The notes beneath the pieces were generated by a model. That model did no database searches and had not been told where the DNA came from. It was given only the letters and a program-made list of their open reading frames with translations. The position numbers and the translations under genes are program-made. This document shows positions 34,422 to 43,592 of a stretch of DNA of 64,000 nucleotides, one piece after another. The stretch's first letter is position 1. Each line of letters begins with the position of its first letter. The DNA comes from Bacillota bacterium (GTDB lineage Bacteria; Bacillota; Clostridia; Lachnospirales; Anaerotignaceae): assembly GCA_021768705.1 (NCBI GenBank), contig JAETUG010000008.1, positions 28,636 to 92,635 on the forward strand, written 5' to 3'.

Positions 34422-35681
34422 TTATTCGCTCTTGATACGTTCAATATCCGCACCCATAGCTTTGAATTTTTCTTCGACATCCTCATAGCCTCTGTCGATA
34501 TAACGAACACCATCGATAATGGTGTCGCCTTCTGCTGCCAGCCCAGCCAAAATCATAGCTGCGCCCGCACGCAGGTCTGTTGCGGAAACTTCTGCGCCGT
34601 GGAAATTTTTGATGCCGTGAATCGTTGCCACTCTGCCGTTGATCTCCACATTTGCGCCCAGCTTACGCAATTCATCCATATACTGATACCGATTTTCCCA
34701 AACATTTTCTGTCAGTACACTAGTGCCGTTGCAGACTGCCAACAGTGTGGCGATCTGCGGCTGCAGGTCTGTGGGGAAACCGGGATAGCTCATGGTTTTT
34801 ACATTGACTGCACGAAGAGGTTCATCCGCCATGACGCGGATAGAATCTTCCCATTCCGCTACCTTTACATTCATTTCATCCAGCTTCGCTGTCAGGGAAT
34901 CCATGTGCTTGGGAATGATATTTTTCACCAGCACATCGCCGCCTGTGATCGCTGCTGCGATCATGTAGGTGCCTGCTTCGATTTGGTCGGGAATAATCGT
35001 GTACTGGGCACCTTTCAGTTCAGACACCCCTTTGATACGGATGACATCTGTCCCTGCTCCCTTGATATTTGCACCCATCATGTTCAGATAGTTTGCTGTA
35101 TCTACAACATGAGGTTCTTTTGCCGCATTTTCGATGGTAGTCACGCCTTCTGCCATAGTAGCCGCCAGCATCACGTTGATCGTGGCACCAACGCTCACCT
35201 GATCCATGTAGATGGAGGTACCCACCAGCTTTTCCGCATAGGCCTTTACCATGCCTTCTTCTTCAATCACCGTAGCACCCAACGCACGGAAGCCCTTCAG
35301 GTGCAGATCGATAGGACGTCTCCCGAAGTTGCAGCCGCCGGGCATTGCCACTTCTGCTTTTTTATAACGCGCCAGCAGCGCACCGATCAGGTAATAAGAA
35401 GCACGCATTTTCTGTACGCCTTCGAAAGTCGCCTGATAGCTTACGCCTTCGTTACAATCGATTTCCAATGTGTGTTTATCTAAAAATCTGCATTTGCCGC
35501 CCATTTCTTCGATGGTATGGCAGATATTTCTTACGTCTTCGATACTGGGAAGATTTTCCAGTACACTAACGCCTGTTGCCATTACCGCCGCAGGGATGAC
35601 TGCTACTGCCGCATTCTTTGCGCCGCTGATGGTCACTTCCCCTGTCAGTCTTTTACGGCCTTTTACAACCAATCTATCCAT
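34422..35681 (-). CDS. murA: UDP-N-acetylglucosamine 1-carboxyvinyltransferase (paralogue 1)
   Basis: A 419-residue MurA, the first committed enzyme of peptidoglycan synthesis (transfers enolpyruvate from PEP to UDP-GlcNAc). Key residues are Lys in SGAKNA, the fosfomycin-target Cys in MPGGCNFGRRPIDLH, and Asp in YPGFPTDLQ. The ATG at 35681 (MDRLVVKG) is the family-typical start; GGAAGG lies about 11 bases upstream. It precedes walJ and rlmH, with its own promoter at 35801-35828. A second MurA is encoded 5 kb away, as is usual for low-GC Gram-positives. Confidence 0.95.
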   Translation of the reverse strand: MDRLVVKGRKRLTGEVTISGAKNAAVAVIPAAVMATGVSVLENLPSIEDVRNICHTIEEMGGKCRFLDKHTLEIDCNEGVSYQATFEGVQKMRASYYLIGALLARYKKAEVAMPGGCNFGRRPIDLHLKGFRALGATVIEEEGMVKAYAEKLVGTSIYMDQVSVGATINVMLAATMAEGVTTIENAAKEPHVVDTANYLNMMGANIKGAGTDVIRIKGVSELKGAQYTIIPDQIEAGTYMIAAAITGGDVLVKNIIPKHMDSLTAKLDEMNVKVAEWEDSIRVMADEPLRAVNVKTMSYPGFPTDLQPQIATLLAVCNGTSVLTENVWENRYQYMDELRKLGANVEINGRVATIHGIKNFHGAEVSATDLRAGAAMILAGLAAEGDTIIDGVRYIDRGYEDVEEKFKAMGADIERIKSE

Positions 35682-35980
35682 AAAAACATACATCCTTCCA
35701 ATGATCTCCAAAGGACAATATATATCATCTGAACGGGCAAAACTGCCGCCGTTCCTCAAAAAATAGTCGTTTTCTCTATATTTCGCCCTATAACATTAGA
35801 ATTATATCACGAAAATGTTGCAGTGCAAAGTCTTTTTTTTACAAAGCCTTGATTTTTGGGGAAAACAATAAGCTGCACTGCAAAATACGGATTGAAACCG
35901 ACGCTGCCTGCTTCGAAATATAGTCGCCTGCAAAGCCCCGTGTTACCCGGAGTTCGTGACTCAGTCCACGCCTTCGTAAA
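35682..35980. other. Intergenic region between murA and tRNA-fMet
   Basis: About 300 bases hold the murA leader and promoter and then about 150 bases (35829-35980) in which I find no gene, RNA motif or repeat. A short match to a tRNA T-arm (around 35889) is not extended. Confidence 0.6.
35801..35828 (-). promoter_or_regulatory. Promoter of murA-walJ-rlmH
   Basis: TTGCAC (35823-35828), 16-base spacer, TATAAT (35801-35806) on the minus strand, about 120 bases before the murA start. Confidence 0.7.
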
Positions 35981-36018
35981 CAACAAAAAGGAATACCATA
36001 AGGTATTCCTTTTTGTTG
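35981..36018 (-). terminator. Terminator of tRNA-fMet
   Basis: A perfect 17-bp stem, CAACAAAAAGGAATACC (35981-35997) inverted at 36002-36018, starting 3 bases after the tRNA 3' end. Confidence 0.8.
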
Positions 36019-36020
36019 AA

Positions 36021-36094
<74 letters not shown>

Positions 36095-36125
36095 TCGATA
36101 TAAATTTTTCTTATCACTGTATTTC

Positions 36126-36154
36126 ATTATAACGCAGAGAAAGCCATTTGTCAA
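36126..36154 (-). promoter_or_regulatory. Promoter of tRNA-fMet
   Basis: A full consensus sigma-A promoter on the minus strand: TTGACA (36149-36154), 17-base spacer, TATAAT (36126-36131). Confidence 0.9.
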
Positions 36155-36191
36155 ACACAAATCCTCCCTCTGCCTATTCATTTTGCTTATA

Positions 36192-36905
36192 TCAGATGCC
36201 GTCTTTGAATTTTGTATCTAGTTTTTCCTTCCGCTCCTTCCAATCGGGCATCAACTGATCCATCAGATCATAGAAGGATTTGCCATGATTGGGATAACGG
36301 AAGTGAAGCAATTCATGGAGGATGACCTGCTCGATGCACTCCTCCTCTGCCTTCATCAGCTGCAAGTTCAATCGGATAGATTTTCCCGTAGTAGTACAAC
36401 TGCCCCAGATACTTTTCATATTACGAATTTTGATCTCCGGTCTTGCTATATGATATTCTTTCACGATTGGATATATTCTATCCATAATTTCTTCAAATTT
36501 TTTTTCTGCACATGTTTTCAGCCAGGAGAGATATGCTTCCTTCAGTATAGCATCGTTCATCTTCAGAGAATATAGGCAGATAGTATCCCCCTCTATAAAA
36601 ATGCGACTCTCGCCCCTTTCCAGCACCAGACGATAGGGGTTCCCCAGATAATAGACTGTTTTCCCATCATACAGGCTGCCATCGGGCAATCCATTTTTGA
36701 TCTTTTCGATCTCCGCCAAGTGGGTGATGATCCAGAACGCCTTGGACTGGACAAATTCATCAATGACCTCAAACGGTACATTTTTTCCGGCAGAAACAAC
36801 TACCTTGCCATATTTATTCACCCGAAGATTGATATACTTCACATTTTTGCGGGTCAGTTCATATTCAATTTCAATGCCTTCATACTGGATATTATGAACG
36901 GACAT
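36192..36905 (-). CDS. YgjP/DUF45-family M48-like metallopeptidase
   Basis: A 237-residue protein of the YgjP-like (DUF45) family. The N-terminal half is a beta-rich region (RKNVKYINLRVNKYGKVVVSA). The C-terminal half has the SprT-like zincin core with the SIWGSCTTTGKSIRLN motif and the zinc motif HELLHFRYPNHGKSFY (HExxH plus a third His). The family is predicted to be a metal-dependent protease; substrates are not known. It follows ftsH on the same strand, but a terminator lies between them. Confidence 0.88.
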   Translation of the reverse strand: MSVHNIQYEGIEIEYELTRKNVKYINLRVNKYGKVVVSAGKNVPFEVIDEFVQSKAFWIITHLAEIEKIKNGLPDGSLYDGKTVYYLGNPYRLVLERGESRIFIEGDTICLYSLKMNDAILKEAYLSWLKTCAEKKFEEIMDRIYPIVKEYHIARPEIKIRNMKSIWGSCTTTGKSIRLNLQLMKAEEECIEQVILHELLHFRYPNHGKSFYDLMDQLMPDWKERKEKLDTKFKDGI

Positions 36906-36985
36906 AAAAGCCCTTCTTTCTTGCCATATAATACTTTCTATTTATTTTACAGTTTCGGTTTCAAATTGTCCAGTCCCGTTTCTCG

Positions 36986-37017
36986 ACAAAAAGCGAAGCC
37001 ATACAGGCTCCGCTTTT
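36986..37017 (-). terminator. Terminator of ftsH
   Basis: AAAAGCG-A-AGCC (36989-37000) pairs with GGCT-C-CGCTTTT (37006-37017), and TTTTTGT follows on the minus strand. Confidence 0.75.
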
Positions 37018-37028
37018 CGCAATTTTTC

Positions 37029-38882
37029 TTATTCTGTTTCTTCTCGGTTCAAAATTTCCATAAACTCTTCCCCAGTGATCGTTTCTTTCTCAAGCAAATA
37101 TCCGGCGATCTCGTCCAATTTCCCCATATTTTCCCGGATAATATCCATTGCTTTATCATGAGCCTGTTTCACCACTGTGATGACAGCGGCATCGATCTTT
37201 GCCGCAGTTTCATTGGAGCAAGCCAGGGAAGTATCCCCGCCCAGATACTGATTGGTCACTGTTTCCAGTGCCACCATACCAAATTCTTCACTCATACCAA
37301 AACGAGTGATCATTCCTCTGGCAAGGCGTGTGGCCTGCTCAATATCGTTAGAGGCACCCGTTGTAATAGAGCCAAACTTCAGTTCTTCCGCCACACGTCC
37401 CCCAGTAAATGTAGCGATTTTATTGAAAATCTCTTCTTTGTTCATCAGGAATTTTTCCCCTTCATCCACCTGCAGAGTATAGCCCAAGGCACCGCTAGTT
37501 CTGGGGATAATGGTGATCTTCTGCACAGGTGCGGAATTTTTCTGTTTTGCCGCTACCAGAGCGTGACCCACCTCATGGTAAGCAATGATCTGCTTTTCTT
37601 CGGGAGAGATCACTGCGCCCTTCCGCTGATAACCCGCCAGAATCACTTCCACACTTTCCATCAGGTCGTTCTGGTTCACCTTTGTACGCCCCATACGCAC
37701 CGCCCGCAGGGCAGCCTCGTTTATGATATTCGCCAGTTCTGCCCCCGATGCGCCGGAGGTTGCTCTGGCAATGGCATCAAAATCAATAGTATCTTCCATT
37801 TTGATCTTTTCCGCATGGACTTTCAGGATGGCTTCTCTGCCTTTCAGGTCAGGCAGCTCCACAGGAATCCTTCTGTCAAAACGACCGGGACGCAGCAAGG
37901 CTTTATCCAAGGTTTCCGGTCTATTGGTGGCAGCCAGAATGACAACGCCCTTCTGCCCATCGAAGCCGTCCATTTCTGTCAGCAACTGGTTCAAGGTCTG
38001 TTCCCGTTCATCATTCCCACCCATGCCGTTGCCGTCACGTTTTTTCCCGATGGTATCAATTTCATCAATGAATACGATACAAGGGGCTTTTTCGTTGGCC
38101 TGCTTGAACAGATCACGAACCTTCGCCGCCCCCATACCCACGAACATTTCTACAAATTCGGAACCGGAAATGGAGAAGAAAGGTACATTGGCTTCCCCGG
38201 CAACCGCCTGCGCCAGCAAGGTTTTACCTGTACCGGGAGGGCCCACCAACAGGGCACCCTTAGGCATCTTCGCCCCCACCTCCGTATATTTCTGGGGGTT
38301 ATGCAGGAAATCCACGATCTCGTTCAGGGCTTCCTTTGCCTCATCCTGCCCCGCAACATCCTTAAAGGTCTTTCCTGTCTGGGCTTTAACGTATATTTTT
38401 GCATTCGCCTTCCCGAAGGACATGGCATTGCCGCCCATACCGCCCATTTTGCTCATGGCTTTTTTCATGACAAACTGCCACAGCAGGAAGAAAACCACAA
38501 ACATAATGATGCTGCTGATCCATGGCGATACTTCTTTGGGTTTCACTTCTCCAAAGGATGCCCCCGCCGCATACAGCCGTTCTACCAACTGAGGGTCATC
38601 CATACGAACGGTGGAATAGACCTTCGGGGTCTGCTGGGCAAAGATCTGGGTCTGACCTTCCTCCGCAGGTTCCTCTTTCAGGAAAAAATAGATCACATCT
38701 TCGTTGATTTCCGCCTGAGAGATATTTTTTTCCTGCATCTCCGTCAGAAACACATCATAATTGACCTGTTCTACGGCATTTTTTGCAATATTGGGCAAGA
38801 AGAACATATTGATGAAGCCCATCACCAAAAGGACGATGAGCCAATAATACATCAATGGCCTCCTTTGATTTTTCATATCCAT
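37029..38882 (-). CDS. ftsH: ATP-dependent membrane zinc metalloprotease FtsH
   Basis: A 617-residue FtsH. Two N-terminal membrane helices (residues 11-31 and about 118-138) flank the extracytoplasmic domain. The AAA+ domain has GPPGTGKTLLAQAVAG, FIDEIDTIG and the second region of homology PGRFDR. The protease domain has the zinc motif AYHEVGHALV and the distal Asp region. It degrades membrane and regulatory proteins. The ATG at 38882 follows a weak purine-rich site. It is transcribed on its own, between murA2 and ygjP. Confidence 0.96.
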   Translation of the reverse strand: MDMKNQRRPLMYYWLIVLLVMGFINMFFLPNIAKNAVEQVNYDVFLTEMQEKNISQAEINEDVIYFFLKEEPAEEGQTQIFAQQTPKVYSTVRMDDPQLVERLYAAGASFGEVKPKEVSPWISSIIMFVVFFLLWQFVMKKAMSKMGGMGGNAMSFGKANAKIYVKAQTGKTFKDVAGQDEAKEALNEIVDFLHNPQKYTEVGAKMPKGALLVGPPGTGKTLLAQAVAGEANVPFFSISGSEFVEMFVGMGAAKVRDLFKQANEKAPCIVFIDEIDTIGKKRDGNGMGGNDEREQTLNQLLTEMDGFDGQKGVVILAATNRPETLDKALLRPGRFDRRIPVELPDLKGREAILKVHAEKIKMEDTIDFDAIARATSGASGAELANIINEAALRAVRMGRTKVNQNDLMESVEVILAGYQRKGAVISPEEKQIIAYHEVGHALVAAKQKNSAPVQKITIIPRTSGALGYTLQVDEGEKFLMNKEEIFNKIATFTGGRVAEELKFGSITTGASNDIEQATRLARGMITRFGMSEEFGMVALETVTNQYLGGDTSLACSNETAAKIDAAVITVVKQAHDKAMDIIRENMGKLDEIAGYLLEKETITGEEFMEILNREETE

Positions 38883-38937
38883 AATCGATCCAACTCTCTT
38901 TCTTGTTTCCCACTACACTTTCATTGTATTCCTTTGC

Positions 38938-38955
38938 GGAAGGGAATTCCCTTCC
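38938..38955. repeat. 18-bp perfect palindrome in the ftsH leader
   Basis: GGAAGGGAATTCCCTTCC is an uninterrupted palindrome 56 bases upstream of the ftsH start. It may be a protein-binding site or form a tight RNA hairpin; no known consensus is claimed. Confidence 0.5.
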
Positions 38956-39001
38956 ACAGCTTACAGTTTAGCATGAAAATATATGCAAATTTGAAACGAA
39001 T

Positions 39002-39018
39002 TGTAAACGTTTTGTAAA
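39002..39018 (+). promoter_or_regulatory. WalR-like direct repeat upstream of ftsH
   Basis: TGTAAA-CGTTT-TGTAAA fits the WalR pattern TGTWAH-N5-TGTWAH exactly, but it lies on the strand opposite to the ftsH direction and only two half-sites are present. It is a candidate only. Confidence 0.35.
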
Positions 39019-39108
39019 TTAAAGAAAGAGAGAGAAAGGAAAGATTTTGAAATATCCTTCGAGCCAAGCCTTCCCAAAAAAACGAAAAATCCCCGGTATT
39101 TCTCCCCT

Positions 39109-40380
39109 TCATTCATTTTCCTTGTTTTCCTTGCGGATATGGGCACCGATGGCACGCAGCTTTTCATCGATCTTATGATAGCCCCGTTCGATATGGTAAA
39201 TATCGCTGATCTCTGTTTCGCCCTTTGCCGCCAAGGCGGAAAGGATCAGTGCCGCCCCCGCCCGCAGGTCTGTTGCCTTTACCTTTGTTCCTGTCAGGGT
39301 ATCCACTCCCTCGATAACGGCACTGCGGCTGTCTATTTTGATATCCGCCCCCATCCGCTGCAGCTCTCCCGCATGGATAAAGCGATTTTCAAAGACCGTT
39401 TCCGTGATAACACTGGTCCCCTTTGCCACCGTCATCAGGCTCATAAAAGGTGCCTGCATATCTGTGGGAAAACCGGGAAAGGGCATGGTCTTGACCTGTA
39501 CGGGATGGAGCTTTCCTTTGCGATAGACCCGCAGCCCCTCCTCTGTCATTTCCGTTTTTACGTTGCACTCTGCCAGCTTTGCAATGACAGGCCTCAGGTG
39601 TTCCTCCTGCACATTTTCCAAAAGGATATCTCCCCCGGTGATGGCTGCCGCTGTCATAAATGTGCCTGCTTCGATGCGGTCGGGAATGACAGTATGGGTA
39701 GCACCATGGAGTTCTTTGACACCTTGGATGGTAATGGTATCGGTGCCATCTCCCTCCACATGGGCTCCCATCTCCCGCAGAAAATCCGCCAGATCGCAGA
39801 TCTCCGGTTCTGCCGCCGCATTTTCAATGACGGTTTCTCCCTTTGCCAATGCCGCCGCCAACAGGATATTTTCCGTGGCTCCCACGCTGGGAAAATCCAG
39901 ATAGATCTCGCCGCCCTTGAGATTTTTTACCTGCAGTTCCACCACCCCATGCTCCTGTTTATTCTTCGCCCCCATGACCTGAAAGCCCTTCAAATGGAGA
40001 TCGATGGGTCTGCTTCCGATCTGACAGCCACCGGGCAAAGGCAGACGGGCACAACCGCACCGCCCTAGCAACGCCCCAGCCACCAGAAAAGAAGCACGCA
40101 TCTTCCGTGCCATCTCATATAAGCCCTCCACACTGGAGATTTCCGCCGCCTGCACTCGCATGATTTCCTTTTCCTCATCGAAAAACACCTGCGCCCCCAA
40201 TTCCTGCAGCAGTTTCGCCATATACTGCACATCGGAAAGAGGCGGCACATTGCGGATCTCACAAACCTCCGGGGTCAGTAAACACGCTGCCAATATGGGC
40301 AAAACAGCATTTTTTGACCCGCTGATCTTCACATTGCCCCGCAAACCTTCGCCCGTTCCCTCAACAATAAATTTTTCCAT
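39109..40380 (-). CDS. murA: UDP-N-acetylglucosamine 1-carboxyvinyltransferase (paralogue 2)
   Basis: A 423-residue second MurA with all active-site features: Lys in SGSKNAVLPIL, Cys in LPGGCQIGSRPIDLH, and Asp in FPGFPTDMQ. It is clearly divergent from the first copy, which suggests an old duplication of the MurA1/MurA2 (MurA/MurZ) kind rather than a recent one. The retained Cys predicts sensitivity to fosfomycin. The ATG at 40380 follows GAGGG by 7 bases. It lies between ftsH and the tRNA-Gly gene. Confidence 0.94.
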   Translation of the reverse strand: MEKFIVEGTGEGLRGNVKISGSKNAVLPILAACLLTPEVCEIRNVPPLSDVQYMAKLLQELGAQVFFDEEKEIMRVQAAEISSVEGLYEMARKMRASFLVAGALLGRCGCARLPLPGGCQIGSRPIDLHLKGFQVMGAKNKQEHGVVELQVKNLKGGEIYLDFPSVGATENILLAAALAKGETVIENAAAEPEICDLADFLREMGAHVEGDGTDTITIQGVKELHGATHTVIPDRIEAGTFMTAAAITGGDILLENVQEEHLRPVIAKLAECNVKTEMTEEGLRVYRKGKLHPVQVKTMPFPGFPTDMQAPFMSLMTVAKGTSVITETVFENRFIHAGELQRMGADIKIDSRSAVIEGVDTLTGTKVKATDLRAGAALILSALAAKGETEISDIYHIERGYHKIDEKLRAIGAHIRKENKENE

Positions 40381-40512
40381 CCCGCATCCCTCGCATCCTA
40401 AAAAATTTGCTGAAAGTAGTATGCCCGCAGAAAGAAAAGTAAGTCTCGCAAGAAATAAGAAAGTGAACGAAAAATTGTCAAATAGAGGAAAATTTTTGAT
40501 CAAAAATCAGGC

Positions 40513-40541
40513 TTTACAGAAAGAGCGGATGATAGTATAAT
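40513..40541 (+). promoter_or_regulatory. Promoter of tRNA-Gly
   Basis: TTTACA (40513-40518), 17-base spacer, TATAAT (40536-40541), 44 bases before the tRNA. Confidence 0.8.
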
Positions 40542-40585
40542 AATAGCACTGGAAGAATGAAGTCGAAGAAAGGACTTCGTATCCT

Positions 40586-40656
40586 GCGGATGTAGTTTAT
40601 CGGTAGAATGAAAGCTTCCCAAGCTTTAGAGGCGGGTTCGACTCCCGTCATCCGCT
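40586..40656 (+). tRNA. tRNA-Gly (CCC)
   Basis: A 71-base cloverleaf: acceptor GCGGATG / CATCCGC with discriminator T, D-arm, anticodon stem AAAGC / GCTTT around the loop TTCCCAA (anticodon CCC), and T-arm GCGGG-TTCGACT-CCCGT. CCA is not encoded. It is on the plus strand, opposite to its neighbours. Confidence 0.93.
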
Positions 40657-40659
40657 TTT

Positions 40660-40688
40660 GCCCCTTGCTTTGCAAAGGGGCTTTTTTC
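40660..40688 (+). terminator. Terminator of tRNA-Gly
   Basis: GCCCCTTgctttgcAAAGGGGC followed by TTTTTT. Confidence 0.85.
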
Positions 40689-40692
40689 ATAC

Positions 40693-40719
40693 AAAAAAAG
40701 AGCCCTTTCAGACTCTTTT
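40693..40719 (-). terminator. Terminator of the yycI transcript
   Basis: AAAAGAG (40696-40702) pairs with CTCTTTT (40713-40719), and a T-run follows on the minus strand, opposite to the tRNA-Gly terminator. Confidence 0.65.
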
Positions 40720-40730
40720 CTTTTCCTTTT

Positions 40731-41588
40731 TTATTTGTTTACGATCTGGCAGGTATAAGCATTGACGATATAAGGCTCGGTCTCATCCATCAGATAAATG
40801 CGATAGCAAGGCTCCAAAGAAATGACAGCCATATCTGCCGAACTGCTTTCCATCTGGTCATAGCCCAGCTCGATCCGATAGATGGTAGCTTCCCCTTTTT
40901 TGGTTTCGTCCTTTTTCCATTCCCGCATAAAGGTCAGCAATGCTTCATCGGAATAGCTAATATCCTGTTTTTCTCCATTGTAGCCCCTTACAGGACAATA
41001 GTTAAATGTGATCTTACGGATACCATCCTGGGTCACCAGCAGAGAGAAATAATTGGAAAACACATTTTCCCGTTTATACACGCCATAGAAATTCACACGG
41101 AAGCCCTCTGCCTCCTCTATCACAATAGGCTCTCCATAGGTGCCGAAGAAATGCTCTGTCCCATCCATAAATTTTTCCGCAATACGCTGTGCCTCTCCAC
41201 GGGTCAGACCTTCCTTTCCCATGGCGATATTTCCTTTTTCCCAATAACCACAGGCACCTTTCAGCACCAACATGGCATCCTGCCCCCGGTAAATGGTCTG
41301 ATCGCCTTTGGCAGTAACTGTTGTTTTTTCACTGCCAAAGAACAAACGCTCCAAGGTCTCTTTGTTATAAGAAGGGATCTCCACCGCCAATCGGGACATA
41401 GGCGAATGTTCCGTCAGCAGGTCTGTATACATGGTGATGCCGTTTTGAGAAAGAACCTCAAAGATGGCACGTTCCTGGGCCGCAGTCATGGTATTTCCCT
41501 GTCTTTGCTGATAATTGAGCCCCGCCAGCACCACGTTGATCAGCACCAACAGGATGATGACGAACTTCTTTGCGTTCCCCCATTCCAT
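40731..41588 (-). CDS. yycI: YycI-like regulator of the WalRK system
   Basis: A 285-residue protein with an N-terminal membrane anchor (KKFVIILLVLINVVLAGLNY) and an extracytoplasmic domain containing TRGEAQRIAEKFMDG and a C-terminal CYRIYLMDETEPYIVNAYTC. This matches YycI, which with YycH modulates the sensor kinase WalK at the membrane. The ATG at 41588 is preferred, since AGGAGG lies 6 bases upstream; the ATG at 41594 abuts that site. It is the last gene of the yycH-yycI unit. Confidence 0.85.
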   Translation of the reverse strand: MEWGNAKKFVIILLVLINVVLAGLNYQQRQGNTMTAAQERAIFEVLSQNGITMYTDLLTEHSPMSRLAVEIPSYNKETLERLFFGSEKTTVTAKGDQTIYRGQDAMLVLKGACGYWEKGNIAMGKEGLTRGEAQRIAEKFMDGTEHFFGTYGEPIVIEEAEGFRVNFYGVYKRENVFSNYFSLLVTQDGIRKITFNYCPVRGYNGEKQDISYSDEALLTFMREWKKDETKKGEATIYRIELGYDQMESSSADMAVISLEPCYRIYLMDETEPYIVNAYTCQIVNK

Positions 41589-41608
41589 GCACATCCTCCT
41601 TTCTCAAA

Positions 41609-43021
41609 TCATTCCCCGGCAGCTACACCGGTCAGTTCCTTTTCCTGATCTGTATCTACCACAAAGGTATAATCATACAGTGTTACAAACCATTTTAGGC
41701 GCATGCTGCCCGTCAGGTCTACATGATAACCCAGAGAGATATTTTTTACATCGGTGATATCCTTCTCCTCCACAACGGCTTTATAAGTCTTGTTTGCATC
41801 ATCCAGCGCATCGATAAACTGCACATTGATCCGCTCATTCTTTTCTGCCATCTGTCTGAAATTCACCGCATAACGACGATATTCCTTGACCGCCTGATTT
41901 CTCAGGGTCACCTCAATCGCATGGGGCGAACCGATACGATCCCTGAGGGACTGGGACAGATTTACCGGCAGGTCATCCACCACATAATCAAAATAATAGA
42001 TGACTTCATTATTGATGGTACGTTCGATATCCGCCAGATAAATATCCGTTTGCAGAGAGTTATCGTTTTTCAGGAAATTGCAGCAGATCTGATAGCCTTC
42101 CAAAAGCCCTGTCCGTGCATCTCCGGCATAGTTTTCGTAGTTGTAATACTCCAAAACCTTTTCTTCCGGATAATATTTGACTACTGTTTCGCTGTCACTA
42201 AAGGTATAGATACCGTCTTCATTTCGCTCGCTCCAGTCCACGGAAAAATTGCGGAAGAAATTTTTCACGGTATTTTCCAGGGTAGCACGGCTGGGTTCGC
42301 CGTCCTTTTCAAAAACAAATTCTCTTTCCAGTGCCGCATATTGATAGGGCAGCCTTGCCCACTGGGGCAAGAACATATTGCGCCACAAAACAGAGGCACT
42401 GGTCCTCTGACCTGTGGAAACATAAAGCATATCGCTGTCTTCCGTCGTCAGCGCTTCATACAGCGTAGTGGAAGCTCCGCCGCCTTCTCCACGGAACAAA
42501 ACGCATTCATTGGTCTCGGAATTGACAAAATATGCCTGGCTTTCTTCTCCGCTTCTTTTTGCCGGCACGATAGTAATATAATCGAACTGTTCCAGCTTCT
42601 GATTGGTTTTCAATTCTTTATAATTTTCCAGATATTCCTCTGAAGCGATCATAAAGTCATACTGCATGACGATGCAGCGATTGGCGAGGATCTCCTTCCA
42701 ATCTGCTGTGCTTTTTTGAGGTACTGTTTCTTTTTGGGATAAAATCTCCCCTAAAGCCCTATTTGCCAAATCCAGCATGGCACTATTCCCCACTTCATCG
42801 GGATAATAGACAGAAAACGTGCCTTCGCCCTCCCCAACGGCATATCGGGTGGCAAGGAGAACATCCCCGTCGGCTTCCTGTTTATCGGAAGTAAAATAGT
42901 TTGTCAGGGCATAAAAAAAGTTATGGCCGTTTGTTCCTTCCAGCCATAACTCTTCTGTCTGATAAATCGCAGTTATGACCAAAGCAACAATGACAAAATT
43001 CATAATTTTGTATAATTTCAT
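41609..43021 (-). CDS. yycH: YycH-like regulator of the WalRK system
   Basis: A 470-residue membrane-anchored protein: one N-terminal helix (IMNFVIVALVITAIYQT) followed by a large extracytoplasmic region. The sequence pattern (opening anchor, ISLGYHVDLTGSMRLKW near the end) and position between walK and yycI identify YycH, which forms a complex with YycI and WalK in Bacillus and Staphylococcus. Sequence conservation in YycH is low, so the call rests partly on synteny. It starts 42 bases after the small secreted protein and ends 20 bases before yycI. Confidence 0.82.
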   Translation of the reverse strand: MKLYKIMNFVIVALVITAIYQTEELWLEGTNGHNFFYALTNYFTSDKQEADGDVLLATRYAVGEGEGTFSVYYPDEVGNSAMLDLANRALGEILSQKETVPQKSTADWKEILANRCIVMQYDFMIASEEYLENYKELKTNQKLEQFDYITIVPAKRSGEESQAYFVNSETNECVLFRGEGGGASTTLYEALTTEDSDMLYVSTGQRTSASVLWRNMFLPQWARLPYQYAALEREFVFEKDGEPSRATLENTVKNFFRNFSVDWSERNEDGIYTFSDSETVVKYYPEEKVLEYYNYENYAGDARTGLLEGYQICCNFLKNDNSLQTDIYLADIERTINNEVIYYFDYVVDDLPVNLSQSLRDRIGSPHAIEVTLRNQAVKEYRRYAVNFRQMAEKNERINVQFIDALDDANKTYKAVVEEKDITDVKNISLGYHVDLTGSMRLKWFVTLYDYTFVVDTDQEKELTGVAAGE

Positions 43022-43063
43022 TTGATCCCACCGCTTTTTCTATTCAATTTGATGTTTGGTTTC

Positions 43064-43504
43064 TCATCTTAAAGTCGCATTCAGGCCAGGCAGAGCGATC
43101 ATCCGCTGCAGCTGGCTTTTCACTGTCTGGGGGATGCGCTTTACGACCACTTCTGTAGTACCTTCTTCCCCCTCCACAGTCATTGTGATATAGTTGTTTC
43201 CTTTTTCCAAAGGAAGGGTCGTACTGAACAGACCCAAAGACCCTACAGTAATGGTATGTGTATCACATTCCTCCATTTTACCGAAGCGATCCAATTTGGA
43301 GATGGTAAAGGTAATCTTGGCACCGGGCTGTGCTTCGCCATAAAGGATACGGCTTTCATCAAAGGTACATTCGATCTCTTCACTTTCCATATCCAGCCCG
43401 CTGGTAATCGTTACAGGGGCTTCCGCAGCAAAGACGCTGACAGGAGAAAAACAGAACACTGCCGCCAAAATCAAGCCGACCAGTTTCTTTTTGTATGCTT
43501 TCAT
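43064..43504 (-). CDS. Small secreted protein of the walRK-yycHI locus
   Basis: A 146-residue exported protein. It has a typical signal peptide (KKKLVGLILAAVFCFSPVSVFA, cut after Ala-Ala; key part VSVFAAEA) and one Ig-like beta domain with LYGEAQPGAKITFTI, GLFSTTLPLEKGNNYI and VEGEEGTTEVVVKR. Such domains occur in surface and wall-associated proteins. I do not know this gene from the classic wal operons, where yycH directly follows walK. Its AAGGAGG ribosome-binding site is strong, and its promoter region carries an array of WalR-like half-sites. Inference: an extra, WalR-controlled envelope component that may act with YycH and YycI. Confidence 0.8.
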   Translation of the reverse strand: MKAYKKKLVGLILAAVFCFSPVSVFAAEAPVTITSGLDMESEEIECTFDESRILYGEAQPGAKITFTISKLDRFGKMEECDTHTITVGSLGLFSTTLPLEKGNNYITMTVEGEEGTTEVVVKRIPQTVKSQLQRMIALPGLNATLR

Positions 43505-43592
43505 AGCCTGTCACCTCCTTATTGCTGTCATTTTTTTGTGCTTCAGAAAAACATTGCTAAAGCCCCATCACAATTTCTCTTCACCTACTACA

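Noticed and set aside
35880..35910. tRNA-like T-arm sequence (CGGATTGAAACCGACG) near tRNA-fMet
   Set aside because: Only about 16 bases resemble the nearby tRNA; no acceptor or anticodon arm can be formed, so it is probably chance.
36720..39017. 765-residue plus-strand ORF opposite ygjP and ftsH
   Set aside because: It lacks any recognisable domain and a ribosome-binding site, and lies opposite ftsH.
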